A program made the translations under genes and the position numbers. The notes beneath the pieces are model-generated. The model searched no databases. It saw only the letters and a list, made by a program, of their open reading frames with translations, and was not told where the DNA came from. DNA of 64,000 nucleotides from Marivirga sericea (GTDB lineage: Bacteria; Bacteroidota; Bacteroidia; Cytophagales; Cyclobacteriaceae): positions 1-64,000 of the forward strand of contig NZ_FXAW01000004.1 of NCBI RefSeq assembly GCF_900177665.1, given 5' to 3'. Positions 28,929 to 38,799 of the stretch are shown piece after piece (the stretch's first letter is position 1; every line of letters starts with the position of its first letter).

Positions 28929-29556
28929 TTGCTTTTAGAGATTGAATATCTATATCATGCTTGCCTTGAAACTCAATCTGCTTTACTTCCACATTAAGTT
29001 TCCTGATTAATTCATTTTGCTCCTTTTTTCTTTCTTCATTAATGAATTCATCATCTGTTCCACGCAGCATATAAACTTCTTTAGCGTGCAATTTCTCGCT
29101 CAAACCTGAAAAATCGATATCAGGTGGAAATGCACCGGAGTGTAGTATGAGTCTGTCAAACGGGAAAGAGAGTTTCTCAGCCCACCTGCATATTGTAGCG
29201 GAACCTTGGGAAAACCCTAGTAGTGTAATCCTGATCTCACTTGAAGACAATGGTACTACTTGATCAGCAACTGAATCAAGATAGCTGATATAATTATTGA
29301 TATCTAGTAGTCTCTCTTCTTTAGTCATCCACGTGCTGCCAACACGGCCTGAAAAACCTTCTAAATAAAACCTAGACAATCCTCCAGGGGCCACAATTAC
29401 ACGATCTCGGCCTTCAAGAGCTTTAAACTTTCTGAGAAAATACTCAGGAAGTTGACCATACCCATGTAAAACAAACCATATTTCCATTGTGTCGGATGAA
29501 ATAGGCCCACTTTGATAGTACACTGCTTTGTGTTGAAAAACTGTTGTTTTACGCAT
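28894..29556 (-). CDS. Alpha/beta hydrolase (carboxylesterase/phospholipase-like)
   Basis: This 220-residue cytoplasmic protein has the small esterase fold: WFVLHGYGQLPEYFL near residue 27, the nucleophile elbow LLGFSQGSAT (about 111-120), an acid in LRGTDDEFI and a likely His in FQGKHDIDI. It resembles the phospholipase/carboxylesterase (YpfH) type. No signal peptide is seen. The gene overlaps the convergent glycosyltransferase by 35 bases at the 3' ends. The substrate is unknown. Confidence 0.8.
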   Translation of the reverse strand: MRKTTVFQHKAVYYQSGPISSDTMEIWFVLHGYGQLPEYFLRKFKALEGRDRVIVAPGGLSRFYLEGFSGRVGSTWMTKEERLLDINNYISYLDSVADQVVPLSSSEIRITLLGFSQGSATICRWAEKLSFPFDRLILHSGAFPPDIDFSGLSEKLHAKEVYMLRGTDDEFINEERKKEQNELIRKLNVEVKQIEFQGKHDIDIQSLKAIIESEPLSKKR

Positions 29557-29582
29557 TTACATGATCTAAAAAATTGGCAAAT

Positions 29583-29605
29583 AAAAAAAGCAGGTAAAAC
29601 CTGCT
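29583..29605 (-). terminator. Terminator after the small secreted protein
   Basis: Read on the minus strand, AGCAGGT and ACCTGCT form a seven-base stem with a TTT loop followed by seven T bases. Confidence 0.85.
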
Positions 29606-29635
29606 CTTTATTTAAATAACTTATAAAAATTAATT

Positions 29636-30064
29636 TTAACGCTTAAATCCTAAAACGCTTCCACCACAGTAATTAGAACTTCCTTCAAATGTGAAGGTGA
29701 TGTAATAAATACCTGTCACCTGACACGGAAATGCTATACTAGATAAGGTGGATCCTTCATATTTTGTGGAAGCCACTTTTTTTCTGCTTGAATCATACAA
29801 TGTCAAAACGATTCCATCTGTAGCTTCTCCATCGTTACAAATCCTGATTTGATAAGTAGCACCTTTCGTGAAAACATAAGAATACTCCACTTTATCTTTT
29901 GCTCCACCCTGTCCGTCTATATTATAGCTTTTCAAAAAAGTAAAGCCTGATTGTAATTTAGGAATACATGCTTCTACATGCTTCTCAGTATTACATTGAG
30001 CATATGTTTGCTGAACGGAGGCTGATATAAATATAATTCCTAATGCAAAGATTAGCTTTTTCAT
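29636..30064 (-). CDS. Secreted hypothetical protein
   Basis: This 142-residue protein has a signal peptide (MKKLIFALGIIFISASVQQT, cleaved near YAQC). The rest has the pattern of a small beta-sandwich like the PPC (bacterial pre-peptidase C) domain: YSYVFTKGATYQIRICND, LTLYDSSRKKVAST, GIYYITFTFEGSS. Six cysteines suggest disulfides. It follows the lipoprotein gene after only eight bases, so they are one transcript ending at the terminator at 29583-29605. I do not recognise a specific function. Confidence 0.7.
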   Translation of the reverse strand: MKKLIFALGIIFISASVQQTYAQCNTEKHVEACIPKLQSGFTFLKSYNIDGQGGAKDKVEYSYVFTKGATYQIRICNDGEATDGIVLTLYDSSRKKVASTKYEGSTLSSIAFPCQVTGIYYITFTFEGSSNYCGGSVLGFKR

Positions 30065-30072
30065 ATAATTTC

Positions 30073-30996
30073 TTAGTTAATAATGTTCTCTCTAATTTCG
30101 TAAACCTGCTTTCTTATCGCTTCAATGTTCTCATCTTTCATAATGATTTCACTGGTACTATTGTCTTGAACAACAAGCATGCCATCTACAACTTCATAAG
30201 TTGGCTCACGATAAACAGTCTTTATCTCTATCTTATTAAATTCCTCCTGCAGCTTTACAAATTTATTTGATAACTGTCTGATATTAGGATCATTATCTTT
30301 ATAAAAAGACATTAATAGAACCACATTATCCATAATTATCTTTTGCTCTGCAATAGTTTCTTTTAACTGCTCGCTATCCGGATTTTTTTCCGAAACTCTT
30401 GCTACGATATAAAGTGCTTCAAGCCATCCACCCGATAATAACAAAATACTCAAATTAGAACGCTTCTGTTCTTGAAGATAATTATTAATGTTATTGAAAT
30501 TTTTAGTGGTTATTAATAGTAGGGAATCTAAGTTCTTGCTATTGGTCGCCAATCTCTTTATGGTACCGATATCAAAAAACTGACCAATACTTAAGTCATC
30601 GGCCAATGATTTTATGGAATTAAGGTAAAATAAGGCATCTTGATTTTGCTCATAGATGTTAGTGTAGCCTAAATCAGTTCCATAAACTCCTAATGCCAAT
30701 GCCTTTTTATAATTGCTATTATAATCAGATATTTTTTCAGGATCGTTTAGATAACTCTTATCATATTTAGTATCCGATTCCTTTAATAATGTAGAAATTT
30801 CCAGAGGAGACGGTATCTGTTGGATGATGTCTGAAATGACATCTTCAGAGATAGAGGGTTCCTCTATTTTAACAGAATCCAGTACACCTGATATTTCATC
30901 TGCCGAAGGTTTCTTCTTCGAGTCGCAGGAGACTAGAAATGCAAATGCAACACCTAATCCCAAGAGTATGTTTTTCATAAAACTTTTTTTTATCAT
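30073..30996 (-). CDS. Hypothetical lipoprotein
   Basis: This is a 307-residue lipoprotein. The lipobox FLVSC puts the lipidated cysteine at about residue 24; the start may be the second Met (MKNILLGLG). The mature part is mostly helical and charged (for example KALALGVYGTDLGYTNIYEQ and SLADDLSIGQFFDIGTIKRL). I do not recognise a named domain. With the downstream secreted protein eight bases away it forms a two-gene envelope unit. Confidence 0.7.
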   Translation of the reverse strand: MIKKSFMKNILLGLGVAFAFLVSCDSKKKPSADEISGVLDSVKIEEPSISEDVISDIIQQIPSPLEISTLLKESDTKYDKSYLNDPEKISDYNSNYKKALALGVYGTDLGYTNIYEQNQDALFYLNSIKSLADDLSIGQFFDIGTIKRLATNSKNLDSLLLITTKNFNNINNYLQEQKRSNLSILLLSGGWLEALYIVARVSEKNPDSEQLKETIAEQKIIMDNVVLLMSFYKDNDPNIRQLSNKFVKLQEEFNKIEIKTVYREPTYEVVDGMLVVQDNSTSEIIMKDENIEAIRKQVYEIRENIIN

Positions 30997-31095
30997 AACA
31001 AAAATAGAAATTCCCTTAGTTAATACAAATTCTCTTTTTTAAATATTTATTTTTCTCAATCTCTTGCTAATAATAGCAGTGATAGACTATTCATT

Positions 31096-34000
31096 TCATG
31101 ATTCTTTTTTCCGAAATCGAATATCACCAAAAAACTTAATTGCCTTTCCAAAAAGTTCAAAATATAAGGTGATATATAAAATTAAAGACATAAACCATAT
31201 TACAAGTATATTAAAATAAAATGTATCAATATATATTCCTGCAAAATACTTTTCCGGAGCAAAGAAATGAGTCCTGTAATTTAATGGGTTATTTGGTTTA
31301 ACAGGTCTATTGAAGACAGGATCTATCTGTTGAATTAATTGTCCTTTGAATTCAATTACCCTATCTTCTACAGTTAAGTTCCTGACCAGATCTGCAAGAC
31401 TTTCATTGTAATAGGCGTCTTTAGCATCATTTAAGTTAAAATCGTAGGAAGAATCATTCTCGAGATGAAACTGCAGCGTTTCTTTCTTCTTCACTGCTAG
31501 ATTGAACTCATTAATGTAGTGGTCTCTTAACTGATCTACATACATGCTAATTTTATCAATCTTATCTTGATTAATAGATTCCGGATCTAAAAGTTTATCT
31601 AGGTCTTCTCCTTCTAAATTTCCTTTGAAAGGCTCTTTCTTAAGTGCATTATAAATTACTGTCGTAGCCTCTTCAATTTCTTTCTTCGCCTTTTGTTCTT
31701 CATCTCCGAGATCGTTCTCAATAATTCTTAGTTTTTCTCTAATTTTCTTTGTCAAGAAGGATGACTTAAAATCAGCTGATTTCTCATCTGATTCAATCTC
31801 ATAAAAATATTCTTGATAACTATTATTCTTAAACATATCAACAGCTAAAGCCTCATATGCCCAACGCGAAGTCATTAAATCTGCTACCACCGGCACTTTA
31901 CCTTTCGTACTAATAAAATCGTTTAGCTTATCAAAACTAAATAAGAGTCCACTTAAAATCATTTGCGGAATGAGTAATAGCGGTATCAAAATATAAACTG
32001 TGACGGCAGATTTGAAAGCAGCACTTACATTGAGTCCTAATACATTTGCAAAACAAGAGGTAGTAAATAGAATAGCCCACATACTAAACGTAGCATCCTT
32101 TATTTCTAACACCAGGACACCAATCACCACATAAGTTAAAGTTTGAATTGCAGATAGGGCGAATAGAATAGTTATTTTAGAGAGCAGATAACTATTCCAA
32201 CTCAAATTCAAAAATGACTCTCGTTTCAAAATCTTACGATCTCTAATGATTTCTTCAGCACTTACCGTAAGCCCCATAAACAAGGCTACAATTATGCTCA
32301 TAAGTAAGAAGGCAGGAAGATTATCATTAAACCTAAAGATATAATCTTCACCAGATGGCGCACTTCTATACTTTATTATGAAAGCTAAAAGCAAAGCCAA
32401 AAATGGTGCTTCCAATAGATTAATAAGTAAGTACTGCTTATTACTTATTTTTGAAAGCGTATCACGAATGGTAAAAATTACCGTTTGCTTTAATTTATTA
32501 GGAATGGATAAAGTTGAGGGTGGAGCTTCTGACTCTTCTTTTACAGGCTTATGATCAAAATGATCAAGGTAAAAGTCTCTCCATTGGCTAGGATTAATTT
32601 TTCGTTTGTTTGTTAACTGACCATATTCATCAACTACCTTCGCTTCTACAATATTGAATATCTGTTCCGGATTTACGTTTCCGCAAGTAGGACAAACCCC
32701 TCTATCAGCATCAACTTGATTCGTTTTTTGCTTGAAATAAGTAACAGCCTCGACCGGATGACCATAAAATATCTGATACCCACCTGTATCCATTATAATC
32801 ATTTTATCAAACATTTTGTAGATGTCTGATGATGGTTGATGAATTACTACAAATATTAATTTACCTTTTAAGGTTAACTCCTTTAACAAGTCAATTACAT
32901 TCTCAGAATCTCGGGAAGAAAGTCCTGATGTTGGCTCATCTACAAACATGACAGCAGGCTCCCGGATAAGCTCTAGAGCAATATTTAGTCTTTTTCTCTG
33001 CCCCCCGGAAATGGTCTTGTCTAAAACGCCTCCAACTCGTAAATCCTTTCTAGCTTCTAAACCTAAATTTTCCAAAGTATCCATTACTCTTTCGTGGATT
33101 TCTTCCTCGGACATTTTCGCGAAGCAAAGCTTTGCATTATAGTACAAGTTTTGATAAACCGTTAATTCCTCAATTAATAAATCATCCTGAGAAACATAAC
33201 CAATTATCCCTTGCAATCGCTCTTGATCTTCATTTAAATCAAGTCCATTAATTTGGATTTTACCTTCACTGGGCGCCTGAATACCTGCTAATACATTTAG
33301 CAGTGTGGTTTTACCAGCTCCAGAAGCCCCCATAATGCCAACTAGTTCACCAGGGCCTTCAAAAACATTAACATTACGTAGTCCCAGCTCACCATTAGGA
33401 AACTGCAGCACAATATCCTTCGCATTGAAAGACAAGTTTACTTGCTCCGCATCTGATAAGAACTTTCTGATCAATTCAGAATAATAAAGAGCAGCACCTT
33501 TTGGTGTTTTAATGGTACTACCATGTGAAAACAGATATACAGAATCTGTTTTCATTATAAAACCGTTTAAATTAATTTCCTCAGTGCCTGTGTATTTAAC
33601 GAAATACATATCAACACTTCGCACATTTAAGAAAAGTATTTCGCCATCGATATCTGCATGAACATGTAGAGCATCATCAGCAGGCGTTTCGTTATTCACT
33701 GAAAGGATATCTTCAAACTGCTCTAAGTCTGTTGTATCGCTTTTAATAACAAAGCTTTCGATTAGCTTAAATTCATCTTTAACAATATTGAAGACATTGG
33801 AAACCGTATCAATGATTTCCATTCGCTGCGCAGTGAAATTTTTATCAGCAGAAACCATTTCTAAGAGCTTGATAAGCACAACGACTTTTTGCTTCTGCGT
33901 AAGGGTTTTATTAATTTTCTTACAAATTGCTAAGGTTCTTACCGAATCCCGAACAGAGGTTAGTTTTTTCTTTTTTGCTTTTCCGTCCTCTTCTTCCTTT

Positions 34001-34185
34001 TCAGGCTCCTCTCCCCAGCCTACTAATTTATCATAAAGCTCCAGATACTCCTTAATAGAGTCTTGGTCAAGCTCTTGCTGGAAAAAACCGATAACGAAAT
34101 TTCTTTCCTTTTCTGTGGCTCCTCCATCTTGCTTGGTAATTATTCCAAATAATTGAGTTAAGGCTTTGAGTATCTCTTCACTCAT
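31096..34185 (-). CDS. ABCG-type transporter with N-terminal TerB-like domain
   Basis: This 1029-residue protein joins ATPase and permease. Residues 1-150 look like a TerB-like helical domain. A short beta region (about 170-245) comes next, then the ABC ATPase: Walker A GASGAGKT (286-293), signature TISGGQRKR (391-399) and Walker B VMFVDEP (412-418). A CxxC pair (Cys498, Cys501) follows the ATPase. An ABC2-type membrane domain has about six helices from residue 580, with a large predicted extracytoplasmic loop (about 780-985) before the last helix. The layout matches ABCG half-transporters. A terminator separates it from the SiaC-like gene, yet it is next in line on the same strand. The cargo is unknown. 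Confidence 0.85.
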   Translation of the reverse strand: MSEEILKALTQLFGIITKQDGGATEKERNFVIGFFQQELDQDSIKEYLELYDKLVGWGEEPEKEEEDGKAKKKKLTSVRDSVRTLAICKKINKTLTQKQKVVVLIKLLEMVSADKNFTAQRMEIIDTVSNVFNIVKDEFKLIESFVIKSDTTDLEQFEDILSVNNETPADDALHVHADIDGEILFLNVRSVDMYFVKYTGTEEINLNGFIMKTDSVYLFSHGSTIKTPKGAALYYSELIRKFLSDAEQVNLSFNAKDIVLQFPNGELGLRNVNVFEGPGELVGIMGASGAGKTTLLNVLAGIQAPSEGKIQINGLDLNEDQERLQGIIGYVSQDDLLIEELTVYQNLYYNAKLCFAKMSEEEIHERVMDTLENLGLEARKDLRVGGVLDKTISGGQRKRLNIALELIREPAVMFVDEPTSGLSSRDSENVIDLLKELTLKGKLIFVVIHQPSSDIYKMFDKMIIMDTGGYQIFYGHPVEAVTYFKQKTNQVDADRGVCPTCGNVNPEQIFNIVEAKVVDEYGQLTNKRKINPSQWRDFYLDHFDHKPVKEESEAPPSTLSIPNKLKQTVIFTIRDTLSKISNKQYLLINLLEAPFLALLLAFIIKYRSAPSGEDYIFRFNDNLPAFLLMSIIVALFMGLTVSAEEIIRDRKILKRESFLNLSWNSYLLSKITILFALSAIQTLTYVVIGVLVLEIKDATFSMWAILFTTSCFANVLGLNVSAAFKSAVTVYILIPLLLIPQMILSGLLFSFDKLNDFISTKGKVPVVADLMTSRWAYEALAVDMFKNNSYQEYFYEIESDEKSADFKSSFLTKKIREKLRIIENDLGDEEQKAKKEIEEATTVIYNALKKEPFKGNLEGEDLDKLLDPESINQDKIDKISMYVDQLRDHYINEFNLAVKKKETLQFHLENDSSYDFNLNDAKDAYYNESLADLVRNLTVEDRVIEFKGQLIQQIDPVFNRPVKPNNPLNYRTHFFAPEKYFAGIYIDTFYFNILVIWFMSLILYITLYFELFGKAIKFFGDIRFRKKES

Positions 34186-34210
34186 ATAGAAAGACGATTA
34201 TAGCTTATTG

Positions 34211-34244
34211 ATAAAAATAATAGGCCATTTTTCTTCATGGCCTA
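34211..34244 (-). terminator. Terminator after the SiaC-like gene
   Basis: On the minus strand TAGGCCAT and ATGGCCTA form an eight-base stem followed by TTATTTTTAT. It ends the siaB-siaC-like transcript before the transporter gene. Confidence 0.75.
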
Positions 34245-34273
34245 CGTTTAAAATTCAAAATACAATGCAATAA

Positions 34274-34636
34274 TTAATAGGTTTTAAATTCAAAAGGAAT
34301 CTCAACCAACTCTGAAAATTCTTCTCCAGCTTCTTCCATATCTTCATCATCTTCATGAAAATACCAATCAATCGTTACTCCGTCTATATCTTCTAGAGAA
34401 GATAATACATCAAGTATTAGTTTAGATGAGGCTGTATTGAAGTATTCTAACTTAAATGTAAATAAAGTCTCTGGATTAGGATCTTCACCGTAAGCCGCAA
34501 TCCAATCCAAAATAGGTTGATAAAATTCTGCAGAATCCTCAGGTAAAGAGCGACCTGAAATTTCGAAAATTCCGTTTCCTTTATCTAATAATATTTTTGG
34601 GGTATCCTCTGTTCCTTCAAGGTTAATGATTTCCAT
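34274..34636 (-). CDS. siaC: SiaC-like regulatory phosphoprotein (DUF1987)
   Basis: This 120-residue acidic cytoplasmic protein belongs to the DUF1987/SiaC family. In Pseudomonas aeruginosa SiaC is phosphorylated on Thr68 by SiaB and dephosphorylated by SiaA, and its unphosphorylated form activates the diguanylate cyclase SiaD. Here the LEYFNTASSK segment puts a threonine exactly at position 68. The N-terminal EGTEDTPKILLDKGNGIFEISGRS is typical. It follows the siaB-like gene (34684-35226) closely. No GGDEF protein is encoded in this window, so its target must be elsewhere or different. Confidence 0.87.
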   Translation of the reverse strand: MEIINLEGTEDTPKILLDKGNGIFEISGRSLPEDSAEFYQPILDWIAAYGEDPNPETLFTFKLEYFNTASSKLILDVLSSLEDIDGVTIDWYFHEDDEDMEEAGEEFSELVEIPFEFKTY

Positions 34637-34683
34637 ATTTAATTTTATATTTTAAATTTAAAAGTTAAACTAAAATTTAGATT

Positions 34684-35226
34684 CTAAAATCTTAAGATTG
34701 TCGTGGTTAAAGAAAAGAAATGAAATCCCTCACCCATATCCTCAAAGTCATATTCTAATTTTTGACCAGATTTCCGCGCCATATCTACAAAACCTAAACC
34801 TGCACCGCCTTTGTTCGAAAGGCTATTTGATTTAATGATATCTTTATACATGGATTTTAAACCATCTTTATCGAGTTCATTGATGTCATCTATCCTTTTC
34901 TTTAAAGACTCCTTTGCATCAGTGTCGACTGGATTACCACTTGTTACCACATATCGATCATCTTCTTTGCCGATAATAAAAACTGCTGCATTTCGCTTAG
35001 CTGATAACGGATTAAAATCATCTGAATGTTTAACAATATTTTGTAAGCATTCCACCATTACATTAAAAACTTTACGCTTAATGCTTGACTCCTCACCCAT
35101 AGAATCCATGTTGCGTTCTGCCATTGCCAAAACCGATTTGGTAATTTCTTGGGTAAATTCACCCTCATAAACCAAAATAAGGTTTTTGGACAGCATGGTT
35201 TTATGTAGGTCGTATATATACTTCAT
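34684..35226 (-). CDS. siaB: SiaB-like protein kinase (DUF6272)
   Basis: This 180-residue protein is an anti-sigma-kinase-like GHKL ATPase of the SiaB family. The N box is FNVMVECLQNIVKHS (about 54-68, with Glu and Asn for Mg-ATP), and the G box is NKGGAGLGFVDMARKSG (about 138-154). SiaB kinases phosphorylate SiaC; the siaC-like gene lies 47 bases downstream. The phosphatase gene lies 95 bases upstream. The three form a complete kinase-substrate-phosphatase set. Confidence 0.85.
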   Translation of the reverse strand: MKYIYDLHKTMLSKNLILVYEGEFTQEITKSVLAMAERNMDSMGEESSIKRKVFNVMVECLQNIVKHSDDFNPLSAKRNAAVFIIGKEDDRYVVTSGNPVDTDAKESLKKRIDDINELDKDGLKSMYKDIIKSNSLSNKGGAGLGFVDMARKSGQKLEYDFEDMGEGFHFFSLTTTILRF

Positions 35227-35321
35227 GTTGTTTTTAGGTTAAAAAGCCATTTCTAAATTATAGCCTAATTCATTTCAGGCCTTAAATTAAATAATTTTAT
35301 TTATAATTAAACTTTTCCCAG

Positions 35322-38300
35322 TTAAAATCTAATACCGATTAACAATACATCATCTGTTTGCTTATAGTCTGCCTTCCAGTTTTCCCATGCTTCATCAAAT
35401 ATTAAATGCATTTCGTCCATAGATTTACCATGGTTGTCGACTATTGTCTGTCTCAAGCGCTTAGGTCCAAATTTTCTATTCTGTGGGCCACCAAATTGAT
35501 CCGGGAATCCATCTGAACAAAAGAAGACAGAATCTCCCGTTTTGTATTTAATTTTGTGATTATCAAAATTGGTTTGATTTCTATAAATACCTCCACCAAT
35601 TGGGAATTTGTTACCTTTTATTTCATCCAATTCACCGTTGGCATGCAAATAATATAATGGACGGTGAGCGCCAGAGTATTCTATCTGATTGTTTTTCTTA
35701 TCGATCTTACAGAATGCAATATCCATTCCGTCTTTGGTCGTAGAATCATCTCTATCTTGTCTAAGCGTTGAAGTTACTCCTGCATCTAACTTATCTAAAA
35801 TAACTCCCGGATCACTAATTTTTTGTGACCGCACAATGTCATTCAGTAGGAAATAACCAATCAATGAAATCAAGGCTCCTGGTACCCCATGACCAGTACA
35901 ATCCACTGCCGCAATGTAAATAACATCATCCACTTCAATGTACCAAGGGAAATCACCACTAACCACATCCTTAGCTTTATATAGTATGAATGAATCAGGG
36001 AGCTTTTGTCTAATTACTTGGTTATTAGGAAGAATTGCACCTTGGATCCGTTTAGCATAATTAATTGACTCAGTAATTTTCTTATTCTTACTAGCAATTT
36101 CTAATTCTATTAATTTTCTATCCGTTATATCATGAGAAACAACCAATATAGATTCTAGGATCTTTTCTTCATCATATTCAGGAATAGCATTCACTTGCAT
36201 CACTCTATCTCCCATTTCAGATGGAAAATCTACTTCTTCGGTCACCTTCTCGTTTTGCTCTCTTACTTTCTCTAATAATTGAGCCCACGCTTCTATAATC
36301 TTCGGTTCTATATCCGCTTCATGTAAGCCTTTTTGTATTACTTCATCTGGTCTTTTGCCGGTATATCTTTCAATCATTGGATTGACATAGAAAAACTTGC
36401 CTTCATTGTCAATTCGAGTAATCAAGTCAATGGAGTTCTCAGATAGAGCCTGCATTTTACTTCTCATGCGCTCTTCCTGCTCAGCTCGTCTTCGTTCAGT
36501 GATATCCCTTGTATTGAATATAATTCCTTGAATTGCAGGATCTTCTAATTGATTAGTTCCAGTTACCTCTACCCACACATATTCATCATCGCTATTCAAA
36601 TATTGATGCTGCATGGTGATTGACTCATCAGGATTCTCTACTAAGTATAAGAACTGCTGATGAACTTCATCTCTAGAATCTGGATGCACTTTATCCAACT
36701 CAGTAGTATCAATGATATCTTCCTGTCTGTATCCTAAGATTTTCTCTACTGAAGGAGAGATGTAACGAACAATTCCATCCTTCTCATAAATAGTAATTAC
36801 CTCAGAGGCATTTTCAAGCAACAATTGCATACGCTTCTGGGTACGATTTACTTCCTCGATTTGATCTTCTAGTCTCTGGTTAGTACGCTTTAACTCTTCT
36901 TGAGTAGCTTCCATTTCCTCTGCATTCTGTCTTAATACTTCCTGCTGCTCTTGAAGCTCTTGACTCATTGTTTGCGATTCTGCTAAAAGCTTACGAGTTC
37001 TTTCATTTACTTTAATATTAAATACAGTTCGGGCAATGATTAAACTGATCTCTTCCACAAATTTAACTTGGCTAGAATCAAATTTATGGAATCCTGCAAA
37101 TTCTAAAACTCCGTAAACTTTTTCATCTGTAATCAAGGGAACAATTAAAATACTACTCGGACGCTGATCACCCAAAAGCCCTGAATTAACACTCACATAA
37201 TCATATGGTATTTCCGTTCTTAATAATGTATCTTGTTCTATTGCTGATTGACCCACTAGGCCTTCTGCAAATTTAAATTTAGCCTTTAAATACTTCTTTT
37301 TGTTGTAAGCATAACTTGTCTTCATCTCAAGAAACAAGCTATCTCTATCATCATCATTCAGCACATAAAAAGCCCCTTGAATCGCATCTATTTTCTTTGT
37401 TACATACATCAAGATCTCATCCCCTAGCTGCTCTAAATTATCATTTGACCTTAATATCTCTCCAATTTCGGCAACACCCGTAACAATCCAGTTTCTTTCC
37501 TTATCCCTTTTCTCTGCTGCCTGAATAGAGTCCCGCATATTTATCAAGGAATTACCTAAAGTATCTTCTTCAGATATTGGCTTAAAGTTAGCCTTGAAAT
37601 CACCGTCTCCAATCTGCTTAGCAAAATTGGCTGTATTTTTTAAGGAAGAAACATAGCCATCTAAAATCAAGGCCATTTCACCAATTTCATCATCTGATTT
37701 TTTAGGAACACTATTTGGCAAAATACCTTTCCCTAGTAACTTTAAGGTTTCCTTTAATGATAAAATAGGGTTTAGCAATACTCTTGAAAAAATGATCGAA
37801 ATAATCAGAGAAAGAAATAAAATAATAAGCCCTGTGTAAATAAATTTCTCGATTAGCCCTCCCAATTGTTCTTTTACTTCACTTTCATTTACATGAGAGG
37901 CAATTCCCCATCCAACGGTGGGAACACTGCTCCAAGCAGACAATACCTCTTCTCCGACATAATTAATATCTTTAGCATATCCTTTTTCACCCAATGCCGC
38001 TTTTTGAACTCCAACAGACACCTTATCCTTCAAGGGAACTGAGGAAGGGGCCAAACTATCTACAACTTGTTTTAATGGGGAAAGAAATAACGCTTGATTT
38101 TCACTCTGAACTGTTAAGATGCTCTCGTAAGTTTTAAATTCAGTAGAGTTACTTTTAATGATCTCAAGAATCGGCTCCATATTTTTAACCAAAACCAACA
38201 ATCCTGCCGGGCTATTATAATCATCAATTAAAGGCATTCCGTATAACACTAGTTCATTTTCTCCATATTGCTCAGGATTATTGAATGTGGCAGTATTTAT

Positions 38301-38771
38301 TGCCGCGTCATAAAAATCTTCATCTATACTTTTAAGATCCGCTCCGACCGAAAGAGATGCTATTGAACTATTTGAATTAAAAATGATTTCACCATTCAAA
38401 TCAGTAAGCAACACTGCATGTATGGGATAATTTTCCACAAAAGATCTCAAATCTGACTCAATTTGATATAAAATCGCTGTCTTCAAGCTATCAGCATTTA
38501 GTGTAGTATCCTCCTCCTGATATTTCCTAACACCAGACTGCACTGAAAGTAACCCAGAAATATGATCTGCATTATTTTGAATCCCTTCGAAAAGATCATC
38601 GATTTTATCTGCTTTCTGAGATGTATGGGACATCAACTTATCAAAATTCAATTTTTCAATTGAATCTCGGTTCATGTTATAGGTGATAAAACTAACTGTT
38701 ACAACACTTACTAATACCACAAATAGTAGAATTGCGGTAATTTTAGTCCCGATTTTTATGTTTTTAAACAT
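35322..38771 (-). CDS. SiaA-like multi-sensor PP2C (SpoIIE) phosphatase
   Basis: This 1149-residue membrane protein has, in order: a membrane helix (12-33), a periplasmic Cache-like sensor (about 35-308), a second helix (310-332), HAMP (about 330-385), GAF (about 432-588), a coiled coil (about 590-650), two PAS domains (about 650-762 and 772-888) and a PP2C/SpoIIE domain (about 900-1149). Metal-binding motifs are VVSGDFPW (937-944) and AVDCTGHGVPGA. It should dephosphorylate the SiaC-like protein when sensing input. The coiled coil holds EEMEAT (618-623), like a chemoreceptor methylation site. P. aeruginosa SiaA has fewer sensor domains. Confidence 0.9.
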   Translation of the reverse strand: MFKNIKIGTKITAILLFVVLVSVVTVSFITYNMNRDSIEKLNFDKLMSHTSQKADKIDDLFEGIQNNADHISGLLSVQSGVRKYQEEDTTLNADSLKTAILYQIESDLRSFVENYPIHAVLLTDLNGEIIFNSNSSIASLSVGADLKSIDEDFYDAAINTATFNNPEQYGENELVLYGMPLIDDYNSPAGLLVLVKNMEPILEIIKSNSTEFKTYESILTVQSENQALFLSPLKQVVDSLAPSSVPLKDKVSVGVQKAALGEKGYAKDINYVGEEVLSAWSSVPTVGWGIASHVNESEVKEQLGGLIEKFIYTGLIILFLSLIISIIFSRVLLNPILSLKETLKLLGKGILPNSVPKKSDDEIGEMALILDGYVSSLKNTANFAKQIGDGDFKANFKPISEEDTLGNSLINMRDSIQAAEKRDKERNWIVTGVAEIGEILRSNDNLEQLGDEILMYVTKKIDAIQGAFYVLNDDDRDSLFLEMKTSYAYNKKKYLKAKFKFAEGLVGQSAIEQDTLLRTEIPYDYVSVNSGLLGDQRPSSILIVPLITDEKVYGVLEFAGFHKFDSSQVKFVEEISLIIARTVFNIKVNERTRKLLAESQTMSQELQEQQEVLRQNAEEMEATQEELKRTNQRLEDQIEEVNRTQKRMQLLLENASEVITIYEKDGIVRYISPSVEKILGYRQEDIIDTTELDKVHPDSRDEVHQQFLYLVENPDESITMQHQYLNSDDEYVWVEVTGTNQLEDPAIQGIIFNTRDITERRRAEQEERMRSKMQALSENSIDLITRIDNEGKFFYVNPMIERYTGKRPDEVIQKGLHEADIEPKIIEAWAQLLEKVREQNEKVTEEVDFPSEMGDRVMQVNAIPEYDEEKILESILVVSHDITDRKLIELEIASKNKKITESINYAKRIQGAILPNNQVIRQKLPDSFILYKAKDVVSGDFPWYIEVDDVIYIAAVDCTGHGVPGALISLIGYFLLNDIVRSQKISDPGVILDKLDAGVTSTLRQDRDDSTTKDGMDIAFCKIDKKNNQIEYSGAHRPLYYLHANGELDEIKGNKFPIGGGIYRNQTNFDNHKIKYKTGDSVFFCSDGFPDQFGGPQNRKFGPKRLRQTIVDNHGKSMDEMHLIFDEAWENWKADYKQTDDVLLIGIRF

Positions 38772-38799
38772 ATTGAATTCTTTGATACTAAAAAATGAA

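Noticed and set aside
31096-34185. Tellurite-resistance function because of the TerB-like domain
   Set aside because: TerB-like folds occur in many sensory and membrane proteins; no other ter genes are present.
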